Of a stretch of DNA of 64,000 bases, positions 1 to 10,841 are shown piece by piece. Both the position numbers and the translations under genes were made by a program. The DNA comes from Loxodes magnus. Lineage: Eukaryota > Ciliophora > Karyorelictea > Loxodida > Loxodidae. Location of the stretch: contig CAMPDV010000913.1 of the NCBI GenBank assembly GCA_946699065.1, forward strand, positions 112,680-176,679. Reading direction: 5' to 3'. Each line of letters begins with the position of its first letter. Position 1 is the stretch's first letter. Below the pieces are notes generated by a model that saw only the letters and a list, made by a program, of their open reading frames with translations, was not told the origin of the DNA and did not search any database.

Positions 1-249
1 TATTTATTTGTAAATAATGAAGCTAGTTAATTATAGGTTAAAAGTAAGGAAATACTGAGTAAATAAAGTTCAAATGATATTAAAAGGAATAAAGTTAAAT
101 TGTTAGCTAGAAGATACAAGTAATTTTAAAGGTGATAGATAGAAATAATTAGAACTATAGGATTGTAAGAGATATGAATAAGGATAAGAATATTAGGATA
201 TAATATACCCATTACAAGTAATACTCATTAAATTAACTTCATAAGCAAT

Positions 250-1118
250 TTAAGATAAATAGGTTACTATTAAGAAATCCCTTATTAGTTGTAAAATAGT
301 AAAGAAAGAGAATTATAACTCTCATATTATTATCTTAAAATTTGTCTAGGAAAATAAGAAACTATGTTCATTAATATTCTTAAAGAAAGATCCAATTCAT
401 TAAGGAATGGTAAAAGCTATTAGAAGAAGCTTCAAAGTAAAAACCACATAAAAAGTTTATCAATTTAGATAAAGCATTTGCTATTATAATTTTTCAACAT
501 AACTAATTAAATATTTCTAAAGCTTAGTAAAAAGATAAATAAGGAAAAAGAATGTAAGAAGGGACATCATAATTATGCAATTAAGGTTTAAAACCAATTC
601 ATATAATTTTCTAGATTTTAACTGATTTAATATCTTTAATATTTAAGATACAAGTAAATAAGATTATCTACCTATCTCAAAGGTGAATAAAATTAAAAAA
701 TTTTGCTAAAGTAGAGATATAAAAATCCTTATGATTTGATAATTTTAATTAAATAGTTTGCTATTGTGTAAAATATATTAATTAATTGAAGAGCTCTACA
801 TTATAATTTAATGTGATTAAGTATAAGAGATATCTTTAATCTCTTAATTCCAAAGAAATTCCCAGTATAATTTTAAGAGATTTTAAAATAGGTAGAATAA
901 GAGTCGGTATATCTTTTATAGACTGAAGATCTAAAACTTAATGAAAGCTGATGAATTTATTTAAGATTGTAATGTTTGATTTAATTATCTACAGCAAAAA
1001 CAAATAAAAAATTAAGTATTCATATAATAAAATCCAACAGCTATATGGTTATCTTCATTAGAAAATCATTTCCTTATAAATCTTCTTTAGAATGGTCTGT
1101 AAAATATTTATTTATTTA
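250..1118 (+). CDS. Unrecognised coding stretch, left end uncertain
   Basis: One frame across this stretch reads as a basic, Gln- and Lys-rich protein if TAA/TAG are Gln and TGA is Trp. It has recurring charged and hydrophobic residues and no recognisable domain. No start codon is convincing and an intron-like GT...AG segment lies near 174-196, so the gene may begin outside the window. The frame loses its coding look near 1118. Since the code has no absolute stop, an open frame alone proves little; the call rests on residue composition only. Confidence 0.25.
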
Positions 1119-1202
1119 TGCTTCATAGAGATTAAATATTTACATACCAGTTACTCATATAACCCTTTTATTTTAAATAAATAAATAATTAAAAAACATA
1201 AA

Positions 1203-1886
1203 ATGGATTCTACACTTGCTTCTGTTTAAATTATCTACTTTTTATTAAATATTCCTCTCATTAATGTGACTATCTAGTTAGATAACACACGTTGATATCG
1301 GTTGTTAGTTTATACAGTCATTATTATTAGAAAGCATCATACATTCTAAGTATGATTATATCTTAAGATATAAGATGTGGCATCTATTATTCATAAAAGT
1401 CTTTCTTCTAGCTGTAATCATGAGCTAACTTTTTGTATCAGCTTCTAAATAAATCAAATTCTCTCTTCAATCTATTAACTTTAAATTATCTTTTCTTTTC
1501 ATAAGGTCTCTCATCTATGAAGTATAGGTTTCGACATTATATATAATTCTTCTAAATAGCAAAATAAACTAAAAAGGCTAGCTTAGTAGAAAGGCCTTAA
1601 TAAAATAAAATAATTAAGGAAGCAAAATAATCCTTTAGAAAGCTACTAATTATGCTAAAAGTATATCCTTCCTACTATAAGTAAAAGTTTTATAAATAGA
1701 TAACTATCAATATTATACAAAAGCTATGATAGTAGCAATATTGATTGCATTAAAGTTCTAAATGATAGACTAAATAAGTATAGATAGATAGATAGTGTTG
1801 ATATTACATGGATTCAAATGAATCAAATAATAGCTAAATGTTTACCTAAGTTAATATATGAATTCTTAATTTAGAAAAGCTTCTGA
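1203..1886 (+). CDS. Hypothetical protein, about 227 aa
   Basis: The frame runs from ATG at 1203 to a TGA at 1884-1886 that I take as the stop, with two or three earlier TGA codons read as Trp. The protein is Leu/Ile/Lys rich with Ser runs and a Gln/Lys-rich basic middle, and I do not recognise a family. It lies 129 bp upstream of the RING gene on the same strand and happens to be in the same frame, so a single longer gene cannot be excluded. The stop choice is an inference. Confidence 0.35.
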
Positions 1887-2015
1887 ATAATAGCTTTAGA
1901 CTAGTTAATAACTATCTAATTATTAATAACTTATTTATTTTCTTAAGGTTTTGTTTAGAATTAAACATAAATAGATTTAAACTATTTGCTTTAATTCACT
2001 TCCATTATAATAAAT

Positions 2016-5000
2016 ATGGCTGAATCTAACAGGTGCAGCTCATGCTTAATCCATTTCGACTCTTAAATACGAATTCCCGTAACCCTTCCTTGTGGACATA
2101 AAGTATGCCAAATTTGTATTCTTGAAGAATACTTAAAAGAGGGTTCTAATCAGTGCCCAAAAAGAAACTGTAGAAAAGTTTCATTCAATGATCCGAAAAA
2201 TTTAATGAGCTAAAATAGCTAATCTAGTGAAAGTAACCAAGAATATAAATAACTTCGTCTTGAAGAAACTAAAATTGAGCTATCTTATTAGCAAAAACCA
2301 AAACTAATAAAAGTCAAGATTTTAATTGAAAATAAAGAAGAAATAAACTTAAATGTAGAGGAAGGAGAAACAATTGAATAACTGAAATAAAAAGTAGAAA
2401 GATTAGAAGGAATTGACACTGATTTTTATGAACTTTATAGAGGATAAGAGGAATTAGATAGTTAGCATAGAATAAATAAAATGGAGAATAAAGATGAAGT
2501 TTAGCTAGACTTAAAGTTGAAAGAATGTAATGAATATAAATTTAAGGAGGTGAGATAATAAGATAAAATTTAGGAAGTAAATATTAAAAATAGGAAGTAA
2601 TTAATCAAAATTAGTTTTTGAGATAATGAGAAAATAATATGGTGAATAATATAATAATAGAATGTAATTAATAAAATTAGAAAGTATTAAATAATCAAAA
2701 ATAGGAGAAAGTAAGAAAATTTAAAGAAGGTTAAAATGACTTCGACGAAAGTTTGGAATAATGTACAGGAGGTAAATTTTAAAAAAGTGAGTAATATATT
2801 TATCAAAAGTTAGTAATACTTTTAAAACTAGAAAGTAATAAATAAAATTTAAGAATGTAATAAAATAAATAAGATTGTAAAAATATAAGAAAGGGAGTAA
2901 AAACTAAATATAGAATGTAAAAAATAAAGAAGATTGTAAAAAAATTATGTTAAGATGGTAATTTAACAAGTCAAGAAAGTAAATTATTTAATATATAGCA
3001 AGTAAAAAAAACAAATAAAGGAGGTAAAAATTAAAATAAGATGGTATTTCTATTAAAAATAGAATGTAAGATATTTTAAATATTTATAGGGAGTAAGATA
3101 TTTTAAATATTTATAGTGGGTAAGTCTTTTTAAATATATATAGAAAGTAAGATATTTTAAATATTTATAGTGGGTAAGTCATTTTAAATATTTATAGAAT
3201 GTAAGATATTTTAAATATTTATAGTGGGTAATTCTTTTTAAATATTTATAGAAAGTAAGATATTTTAAATATTTATAGAAAGTAAGATATTTTAAATATT
3301 TATAGTGTGTAAGTCATTTTAAATATTTATAGATTGTAAGATATTTTAAATATTTATAGGGAGTAAGATATTATAAATATTTATAGATGGTAAGTCATTT
3401 TAAATATTTATAGGGAGTAAGATATTTTAAATATTTATAGAATGTAAGATATTTTAAATATTTATAGGGAGTAAGATATTTTAAATATTTATAGAATGTA
3501 AGATATTTTAAATATTTATAGAAAGTAAGATATTTTAATATTTATAGATTGTAAGATATTTTAAATATTTATAGATGGTAAGATATTTTAAATATTTATA
3601 GATGGTAAGATATTTTAAATATTTATAGTGGGTAAGTAATTTTAAATATTTATAGAATGTAAGATATTTTAAATATTTATAGGGAGTAAGATATTTTAAA
3701 TATTTATAGTGGGTAAGTCTTTTTAAATATTTATAGAATGTAAGATATTTTAAATATTTATAGTGGGTAAGTCATTTTAAATATTTATAGATGGTAAGTC
3801 ATTTTAAATATTTATAGAAAGTAAGATATTTTAAATATTTATAGTGGGTAAGTCTTTTTAAATATTTATAGAAAGTAAGATATTTTAAATATTTATAGTG
3901 TGTAATTCATTTTAAATATTTATAGGGGGTAAGTCATTTTAAATATTTATAGGGTGTAAGTCATTTTAAATATTTATAGAATGTAAGATATTTTAAATAT
4001 TTATAGAATGTAAGATATTTTAAATATTTATAGAATGTAAGATATTTTAAATATTTATAGGGAGTAAGATATTTTAAATATTTTTAGAATGTAAGATATT
4101 TTAAATATTTATAGAATGTAAGATATTTTAAATATTTATAGGGAGTAAGATATTTTAAATATTTTTAGAATGTAAGATATTTTAAATATTTATAGTGGGC
4201 AAGTCATTTTAAATATTTATAGATTGTAAGATATTTTAAATATTTATAGTGGGTAAGTCATTTTAAATATTTATAGGGGGTAAGTCATTTTAAATATTTA
4301 TAGAAAGTAAGAGATTTTAAATATTTATAGAAAGTAAGATATTTTAAATATTTATAGTGGGTAAGTCATTTTAAATATTTATAGGGAGTAAGATATTTTA
4401 AATATTTATAGAATGTAAGATATTTTAAATATTTATAGTGGGTAAGTCATTTTAAATATTTATAGAATGTAAGATATTTTAAATATTTATAGTGGGTAAT
4501 TCTTTTTAAATATTTATAGAATGTAAGATATTTTAAATATTTATAGAAAGTAAGATATTTTAAATATTTATAGTGGGTAATTCTTTTTAAATATTTATAG
4601 AATGTAAGATATTTTAAATATTTATAGTGGGTAATTCATTTTAAATATTTATAGATTGTAAGATATTTTAAATATTTATAGGGGGTAAGTCATTTTAAAT
4701 ATTTTTAGAATGTAAGATATTTTAAATATTTATAGTGGGTAAGTTATTTTAAATATTTATAGAATGTAAGATATTTTAAATATTTATAGAATGTAAGATA
4801 TTTTAAATATTTATAGTGGGTAAGTCATTTTAAATATTTATAGAATGTAAGATATTTTAAATATTTATAGTGGGTAATTCTTTTTAAATATTTATAGAAT
4901 GTAAGATATTTTAAATATTTATAGTGGGTAATTCTTTTTAAATATTTATAGAATGTAAGATATTTTAAATATTTATAGAATGTAAGATATTTTAAATATT

Positions 5001-6102
5001 TATAGTGGGTAATTCTTTTTAAATATTTATAGAATGTAAGATATTTTAAATATTTATAGTGGGTAATTCATTTTAAATATTTATAGATTGTAAGATATTT
5101 TAAATATTTATAGGGGGTAAGTCATTTTAAATATTTTTAGAATGTAAGATATTTTAAATATTTATAGTGGGTAAGTCTTTTTAAATATTTATAGAAAGTA
5201 AGATATTTTAAATATTTATAGCGGGTAATTCATTTTAAATATTTATAGATTGTAAGATATTTTAAATATTTATAGTGTGTAAGTCATTTTAAATATTTAT
5301 AGAATGTAAGATATTTTAAATATTTATAGTGTGTAAGTCATTTTAAATATTTATAGAATGTAAGATATTTTAAATATTTATAGTGGGTAAGTCATTTTAA
5401 ATATTTATAGATGGTAAGTCATTTTAAATATTTATAGGGAGTAAGATATTTTAAATATTTATAGTGTGTAAGTCATTTTAAATATTTACAGGGAGTAAGA
5501 TATTTTAAATATTTATAGGGAGTAAGATATTTTAAATATTTATAGAATGTAAGATGTTTTAAATATTTATAGAATGTAAGATATTTTAAATATTTATAGA
5601 ATGTATGATATTTTTTATTCACAGTTTGTATTTAAAAACTATTATAGCTTGTATTTTTTTATTATTATAAGAGAGTATTAAATTACCTCAGACGGTAAGA
5701 ATCTACTTTAGGTATCTTTTTAATTTTTGATTGTAAGAAATAATTATTAGATTGTTTTGTTTTTATTGAAGCTAGTATTTGCTTATATGAGCTTGTATTG
5801 TTTTACCGAAGTTAGTAAGAAAATTATATAGAATGTAATATTATTTTTATTTATAGGGGGTAATGATTGATTTGAAAAGAAAGTAATTCCTAATATAATG
5901 TATTAAAGAATGTTTAAGTAATTGCTAATTTTAGATTATTTATACTAGGTAACTTTTTTCTATTTTAGGATGTAAAGAATTTAATGATAAGTAAATTTTT
6001 TATTATAGAGTGTAATTTTTGATATAAGCGGAGATTGATATAACATTTGACGACTTTAAATATTTATCTTAAATTAAAGTTTTATTATTCATAAATTTTT
6101 GA
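2016..6102 (+). CDS. RING finger plus ubiquitin-like protein with about 130 micro-introns
   Basis: The first exon (2016-2526) encodes a RING finger from about residue 7: Cys-x2-Cys, then CGHKVCQIC (Cys-x-His-x2-Cys-x2-Cys), then a closing Cys pair with Cys-Pro. From about residue 95 to 170 follows a ubiquitin-like fold with the pattern KILIEN, then EEGETIEQLKQKVE, then YRGQEEL, ending LDLKLKE. Such proteins are usually E3 ubiquitin ligases or regulators; that role is inferred from the family. After 2526 the sequence becomes a chain of GT...AG segments of 16-26 nt separated by 3-nt exons. Splicing them keeps phase 1 throughout, gives an acidic segment near 2727-2771 (NDFDESLEQC), passes through the 27-bp array one residue per exon, and ends in an acidic tail starting EIDITFDDF with TGA at 6100-6102. 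The first junction creates a split TGA, read as Trp. A simpler product would stop near 2619 if no splicing occurs. Confidence 0.65.
2527..3062 (+). other. Diverged micro-intron chain, 5' part (22 introns)
   Basis: I parse 22 consecutive GT...AG segments of 16-24 nt here, for example 2527-2546, 2550-2573, 2577-2593, 2597-2614, 2791-2809, 2813-2831, 2835-2853, 2857-2873, 2917-2932, 2979-2998 and 3044-3062. The pieces between them are 3 nt in nearly every case; the exceptions are 27, 6 and 45 nt, all multiples of 3. Intron bodies differ in sequence and length, but the GTA or GTG start, the AG end and the 3-nt spacing persist. That is the pattern expected if splice sites and reading frame, rather than sequence, are conserved. 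Confidence 0.65.
3063..5602 (+). repeat. 27-bp tandem array: 3-nt exon plus 24-nt intron, 94 units
   Basis: Ninety-four head-to-tail units of 27 bp (one of 26) fill this span. Each is a variable triplet followed by GTAAG, an AT-rich core and TTTATAG. The triplets seen are AAT, GGA, TGG, AAA, ATT, ATG, TGT, GGG, GGT and CGG. A second variable spot is at intron positions 6-8 (ATA, TCA, TCT and others), and TGG/TGT/GGG triplets tend to go with TCA/TCT. One unit at 4199 starts GC instead of GT, the commonest alternative 5' splice site. The AG end is intact in every unit. Read as satellite DNA it is a minisatellite; read as a gene it is 94 codon-sized exons. Confidence 0.85.
5603..6028 (+). other. 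Diverged micro-intron chain, 3' part
   Basis: After the homogeneous array the same grammar continues in diverged form. GT...AG segments lie at 5603-5624, 5628-5647, 5651-5671, 5675-5691, 5695-5711, 5733-5750, 5754-5771, 5775-5791, 5795-5811, 5815-5831, 5835-5856, 5860-5879 and 5883-5908, with 3-nt exons TTT, CTT, AGA, ACG, ATT, CTA, CTT, TTA, AAT, GGG, AAA and AAT between them and one 21-nt exon (5712-5732). From 5912 to 6028 the parse is ambiguous: either longer introns of about 57 and 37 nt or a 14-nt exon. The final exon starts at 6029. Confidence 0.6.
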
Positions 6103-6182
6103 CTTAATTACTTTAGTTATTTTAAAGTTACGAATCATAATAGCATTATATTTTAAGTTCTTTACTAACTTTCTCACTTTTT

Positions 6183-6503
6183 TCACTTTATTAACCAAAA
6201 ATTGATTCCTATTAAGAAGATGTGTGAATTAATAATATCGGTAATATTTTGATAATAGCTATAGTTTTTTTCCTGATGTATTAGATTTCTTGATAATAGT
6301 TCTTTGATTTTTAAAATATGTCTAGAAGTGTTGATTTTTATTCGTTCTATTAATCTTTAAAATAGCTTCAGTAATTTTTGAATAGAAGGATAATATGTAA
6401 TGATCTGATCTCCTCTTCATAAAATGTGTGCTTTATGAATTATGAAATTCTTATCTTAAATAATAGTAAATAAACATGTTGTTAATTAGTTTGATTCAGC
6501 CAT
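6183..6503 (-). CDS. Small protein, 106 aa
   Basis: The frame starts at ATG (6503) and ends at TGA (6183-6185), with one internal TGA at a likely Trp. The product is basic with helical, Leu/Ile-rich stretches (KLLKLFQRLIERIKI) and no family I recognise. Its first residues, MAESN followed by a Cys-Leu pair, resemble the start of the RING protein at 2016 (MAESN, then CSSCL), so it could be a diverged inverted partial duplicate. It is convergent with the RING gene, 80 bp from its end. Confidence 0.5.
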
Positions 6504-7063
6504 TCTTGTAAATGTAATAAAGTGTTAAAGTGTTACTGCGGTATGGTTGCTCCTATTTTTTAAATTTTTAATAGATAATTACTTAATTTATAACCTATAA
6601 AATGTAATAATATGATTAAAGCAGATGTAAGAATTTAGCTTATTTAACATTATTATTCTTATTATAAATTACTACTTCATTATTATTCCTTTTTATTACT
6701 AATATTATATCACACTATTCAGTCTATACTTTATAACCCTGTTTTATATTCTAATTAATATATTAACTACTTATTTTTATAACACCTATTTATTAATATC
6801 CTCTATCTATATCTTCTATTTTATTTAATCTATTAATATTATTAGTAAGATTTCTCTAGTTTAATACTATTAAGATGTTGTGTACTCTTAGCCACTTTAT
6901 TTACATATCTTATGATTAACTTCTAATTTATGTCTATAATCAGAGTTATTTATTTCTATTATCATTTCAAATCTTAAGTACACTCAAAAATTATTTCTGT
7001 CTTATTACATAAAAACCTTTAATTATTACTCTGTAGACATCAAATAAAATCAGTTACCAATAA
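6504..7063. other. Intergenic, no gene recognised
   Basis: This AT-rich stretch lies between the divergent starts of the small gene and the leucine-rich-repeat gene. I see no RNA gene, repeat or convincing coding frame. It presumably carries both promoters. Confidence 0.4.
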
Positions 7064-8774
7064 ATGTCGCCAACAAGAGTAATTTACAAGGACAACTCTA
7101 AAGAGGTATTTTGATTTTAAAAGTATAACATAGCATAATATAAAAGTAAATAGAATAAAAAATATAAACAAGTAACAATCTGTCCTAGCTAAGCCTTTAT
7201 AAATATAATAGCAAAAGATCTGTTTAATTAAACTAATAACATTATAAATTATATGCTAAGAACATTTAATTATCACTCACAAAAATTGTATGATCTAATC
7301 CATCGTAGAGTAAATTTGAGTAAGGTTTAAATTATGAAATGAAAAGTAAAATAGAATATGAAAAATAGAAATATTAAAGACTTAATTACAGAAAGTAAAC
7401 AAATATTTCTATTAGTCTAATTTCCATTACGAAGCTTTATACATAGAAAAATATAACAGAAAAGAGGCAAAATATATAAGAAACAAATTAAACTGAGCTT
7501 TAAGATAATTAACTCATTTTTCTATTAAACATTTATTAATAGATGCATCAGATTTATCTAATAAAGTATGCTAATATTTACAAAAGAAGTTAAATGATAT
7601 ATTTGTACTGAGAACAAAATAGTAAAAATAGAAATTAAAATATTTTAGAAGAACTAAATTTATGGAATTTACCTATAAAGAATATAAAATTGCAAGATGT
7701 TTCTCTATGCGAATATTTAAAAATATTAAATCTTCACTGGATAAAATTGGAAGACTAAAACTTAACCTTTCTGGAAAATTAAAAAAGTTTAGAAAGAATT
7801 AACATAGATTACTCAAATAATAAAACAGGGTCGTTTTTATAGATTATTGTCTAAACTTGAATTTAAAATAATTATATGTCTATAGTAGGAATCTGAACTA
7901 TAATATTCTTAAGCAATATCTATAATTAAGAGGAATGCAAATTGAAAATCTAAACAGAAATTGAAATTAATAAAATTATTAACTTGTCCATTTATGTCCT
8001 AATTTGAATTAAATACAATTACTTAAGCTTTTAAATTTATCTGATTCACTCTTAGATAAAATAAATACCAGCAAATTAAAAAAGATCTACTTTGAAGAAA
8101 TTTTATTATCCTCTTTAGCTTTTTATAGCTTTTTCTCTTAATAATTTCCAAGTCTTTAATTTTCTAGATTAGTTAATTGTAAGAATATTAATTAAATAAA
8201 TTTAGAAAAATTGCTATAAAACTCGCCTAAGTTGGAAGCAATAAATTTAGAAAATTTGGATTAATTATAGAAAGAAGATTACAAGTTAATAGGAATTTAT
8301 TGATAAAAACTTAAAAAAATAATATTACAATCAAATAATTAGGATTTGGATGAAGAATGATAAATAATATTCTGAAAAAAACAGAAAATGCACTCAAATA
8401 TAACTTAAAATAAAATAAAATAAATTAAAAAAGAAACTTTAGTAATTATTAGAGAAAGAAGCCAATTTTTAAAAAGCTTTCATTTATATGATTGCTTAGT
8501 TAATAGTTAAAATTGAATACAAGAAATTACTCAAATATTGTAATTAAATAGACTAAGTCTTGATAACTGCAATTTATTAAATACTGATGTGATTGAGATA
8601 ATAAAAGTATAGCAAAGATTAGAATTTTTAAGCTTATAAAGAAATGAAAAAATTGCATAAGAAGTTTTTCCCTTTTAAGACGAATGTAATAAAGACTTTC
8701 CAATTTATAAGATCTTAAGAAATTAGAGCTATAAGGTTACAAATAAATAAATGAATAATCAATTAAAAGCTTGA
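7064..8774 (+). CDS. Leucine-rich-repeat protein
   Basis: From ATG 7064 the first part is a basic region of unknown function. From about 7645 clear leucine-rich repeats appear (LEELNL, then LKILNLHWIKLEDQNLTFL) and continue to the C-terminus (KLLNLSDSLLDKI, KLEAINLENL, RLSLDNCNLL, RLEFLSLQ). A 29-nt GT...AG segment at 7885-7913 joins two frames into one continuous repeat series. One more frame change upstream of 7645 is unexplained (another small intron or an indel). Internal TGA codons fall at plausible Trp sites; TGA at 8772-8774 is taken as stop. Such proteins usually act as protein-binding scaffolds; nothing more specific can be said. Confidence 0.6.
7885..7913 (+). other. Predicted 29-nt intron
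   Basis: GTAGG...CTTAAG lies between codon boundaries. Removing it joins the upstream frame (7645 register) to the downstream register that ends at 8774, and leucine-rich repeats are continuous across the join. Confidence 0.6.
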
Positions 8775-9169
8775 AGCAAAAATATAACAAAATTAAATTA
8801 AATTAAATTATTATGATAACTATAAACATCAAGAACGAGATGAAATATATTTTGAGTTGTGATACTTTTTAGAATGCTAACTTAAATAAACTACTTTTTA
8901 TTTTATTTTTGCAGATTTATAAATTCACCTTTCTTAAAATTAATTTTCCTTTATTTTCTTAACTTCCAATTCATATTTGAATTATAAATTTAAGCATAAT
9001 TATTAAATATTTAAAAAGTTGATAAATAAAAATGTTTTGAAAATGTATAAAGTAAGATAATTTAAATTTGAGAAAGATAAAAATTAATTTCTTTAACTTA
9101 TGTTAATTAAATAATACTTTTGCTTATTGTTGCTCTATTAATTAAGATAGAAATAATAATACGATAAAT

Positions 9170-9345
9170 TAAGTTTAGCAATTATAGAGAATTTTCACCT
9201 CTTCATGCTGGACACCAGATTGCTTTGGTATTAAAAATAAAGTTTTATAAGTCTCTACTCCTCTCTCCTCCCTTTACTCTTTTCATTCCCAATTCTAACT
9301 TTATTTATAATCAAATTTTCTCTTGTAGATGTATACTAATTCATT
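9170..9345 (-). repeat. 3'-end remnant of a Gag-type element
   Basis: The segment with CACCTCTTCATGCTGGACAC and a following CT-rich run matches 18490-18640, the 3' untranslated end of the ORF1 element at complement(18490..19394). Only this tail is present, so it is a 5'-truncated copy, as expected for target-primed insertion. Confidence 0.6.
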
Positions 9346-9459
9346 TAAGCTCTATTAATTAAGATTTTATTACATTTTGTAATTCTATTTGTAAAGTTAA
9401 TAGATTTAGACTCATATGACATTATTAAATATTACTTAATAAGGATATTTAATATATTT

Positions 9460-10290
9460 TCATTAACCACATGTTGTGAATAGAATCTTACAGTATCTGT
9501 CTAAAATTTGCCTTTTTAAAGAATAGTTATACAATAGTAATTAATTAACGTGATTTCACATATATTTGGTTCATCACGAATTAAAAGTTTATTGCTAAAT
9601 AAAATAATTAACTCAGAATTTGTTTTGATCATGTCTATCATAAGTCTTGATAATTTTTGATTTGTTCGTTTTAATATTTTCTGATAGGTAGAGTCCCGAT
9701 TATTTCTTATTGAATTCATAAACTGCATATTAAATGAATGGAGATTCTTTGTTTAGTTTGAGTATTTTTTTCCTTCAAATTTTTCATTCTTAATTGCAAT
9801 AAAGTCTAAATATATCTACCTATTTATTTTCTATGATTCTTTTCTTTTAGTCTAAATTGGAAATAAGTTCGCACTTTATGACTGACCATTTGAATATCAA
9901 CATCTAATTATTTTCCGATTGGTAATATAATTTATCATAGGTTGTTGTTCCATATCCATTGGATCATTCATCGATATTTTTTAGAGGAATATGCTTTCCA
10001 TCAGCTCTGCGAATTGGTTGAATTTTGTTTCTAATTAATCTATTCCGAAATTCACTGGAAATTTATTTTCAGTTTTTGCATATTTGTATTAATCATCAAG
10101 TATTCATCTTTTTTTGAGCTTATTACTTGTCTTAAAAGTTTAAAATTTCTATTGCATAATTTTGAGATCTTAAAGTATTGTTTACTAATCGTAATTTGGC
10201 TGAGATGAATCCTTTTAAGAGGAGACACTTTTTAAAGAAATGTTCCAATTTTATGTTAATAAGCTTATAAAATAGATCTTAAATATAAAA
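9460..10290 (-). CDS. Hypothetical protein with 16- and 17-nt introns
   Basis: Reading the minus strand, one coherent protein appears once two tiny introns are removed (10169-10185 and 10040-10055). It includes LLKGFISAKLRLISKL, then IQPIRRADGKHIPLKNIDEW, then GYGTTTYDKLYYQSENNQ. Without the introns the frame breaks twice. TGA at 9460-9462 is the likely end; several earlier TGA codons fit Trp. The 5' end is uncertain because no ATG lies in the first frame. I do not recognise the family. Confidence 0.5.
10040..10055 (-). other. Predicted 16-nt intron
   Basis: On the minus strand this reads GTGAATTTCGGAATAG. Its removal shifts the frame by one and joins KINFQ to LIRNKIQPIRRADGK without loss. 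It is as short as the shortest segments in the micro-exon locus. Confidence 0.55.
10169..10185 (-). other. Predicted 17-nt intron
   Basis: On the minus strand this reads GTAAACAATACTTTAAG. Its removal joins SAKLRL to ISKLCNRNFKLL in one frame. Confidence 0.55.
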
Positions 10291-10658
10291 CTATTTTAAT
10301 TAATATAATTATTACAAACTAGAAAACTTTAAAGTGTTACTTAATAATAAAATACATATATTTTTATGTTTGTTTAAACTTTATTCAAAATATTAAATCC
10401 TTTTAATAAAAATTAAGAGGTTGTTATTCCTAAATAATTTTAGATAAAATAGACTTTTCTTTTTTCAAATAATTATTCAAAAATAAAACAAAAGCACTTC
10501 AATAAGTAATCTATCAGTCTCAAATTGTGATAGGTATATTTTGCTCTAATTGTTTAAAATTTTTAAGATTTAGTTAAATCTAAATAATTAAAACTAGATA
10601 AAGATAGTTTTCTTTATTATTAGCATGTTTAAATATTTTTCATTTCTAATAATTTAAA

Positions 10659-10730
10659 TCCGCATTAGTCTAGTGGTTAGGATATTCGGCTCTCACCCGA
10701 AAGACCCGGGTTCAAGCCCCGGATGCGGAA
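10659..10730 (+). tRNA. tRNA-Glu (anticodon CTC)
   Basis: A complete cloverleaf: acceptor TCCGCAT pairs with ATGCGGA, the anticodon loop carries CTC, and the T arm contains GGTTCAAGCCCC with discriminator A. There is no intron. A TTTT run at 10734-10737 fits a Pol III terminator. Confidence 0.95.
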
Positions 10731-10768
10731 CTATTTTGCTATTCCTTCCAATTATATAAAATTAAAAA

Positions 10769-10841
10769 CGCCCAACGTGGGGCTCGAACCCACGACCACC
10801 AGATTAAGAGTCTGACGCTCTACCGACTGAGCTAGCCGGGC
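10769..10841 (-). tRNA. tRNA-Lys (anticodon CTT)
   Basis: On the minus strand GCCCGGC pairs with GTTGGGC (two G-U pairs). The D arm has TAGCTCAGTCGGTAGAG, the anticodon loop carries CTT and the T arm GGTTCGAGCC. It is followed by TTTTT. It converges with the tRNA-Glu 38 bp away. Confidence 0.95.

Noticed and set aside
3063-5602. CRISPR-like array
   Set aside because: Repeats of 24 bp are separated by only 3 bp and sit in a eukaryotic gene; there are no spacers and no cas genes.
2527-6028. TA-bounded internal eliminated sequences instead of introns
   Set aside because: Segment edges are GT and AG without direct TA or other repeats at the borders, and lengths of 16-26 nt fit tiny spliceosomal introns better.
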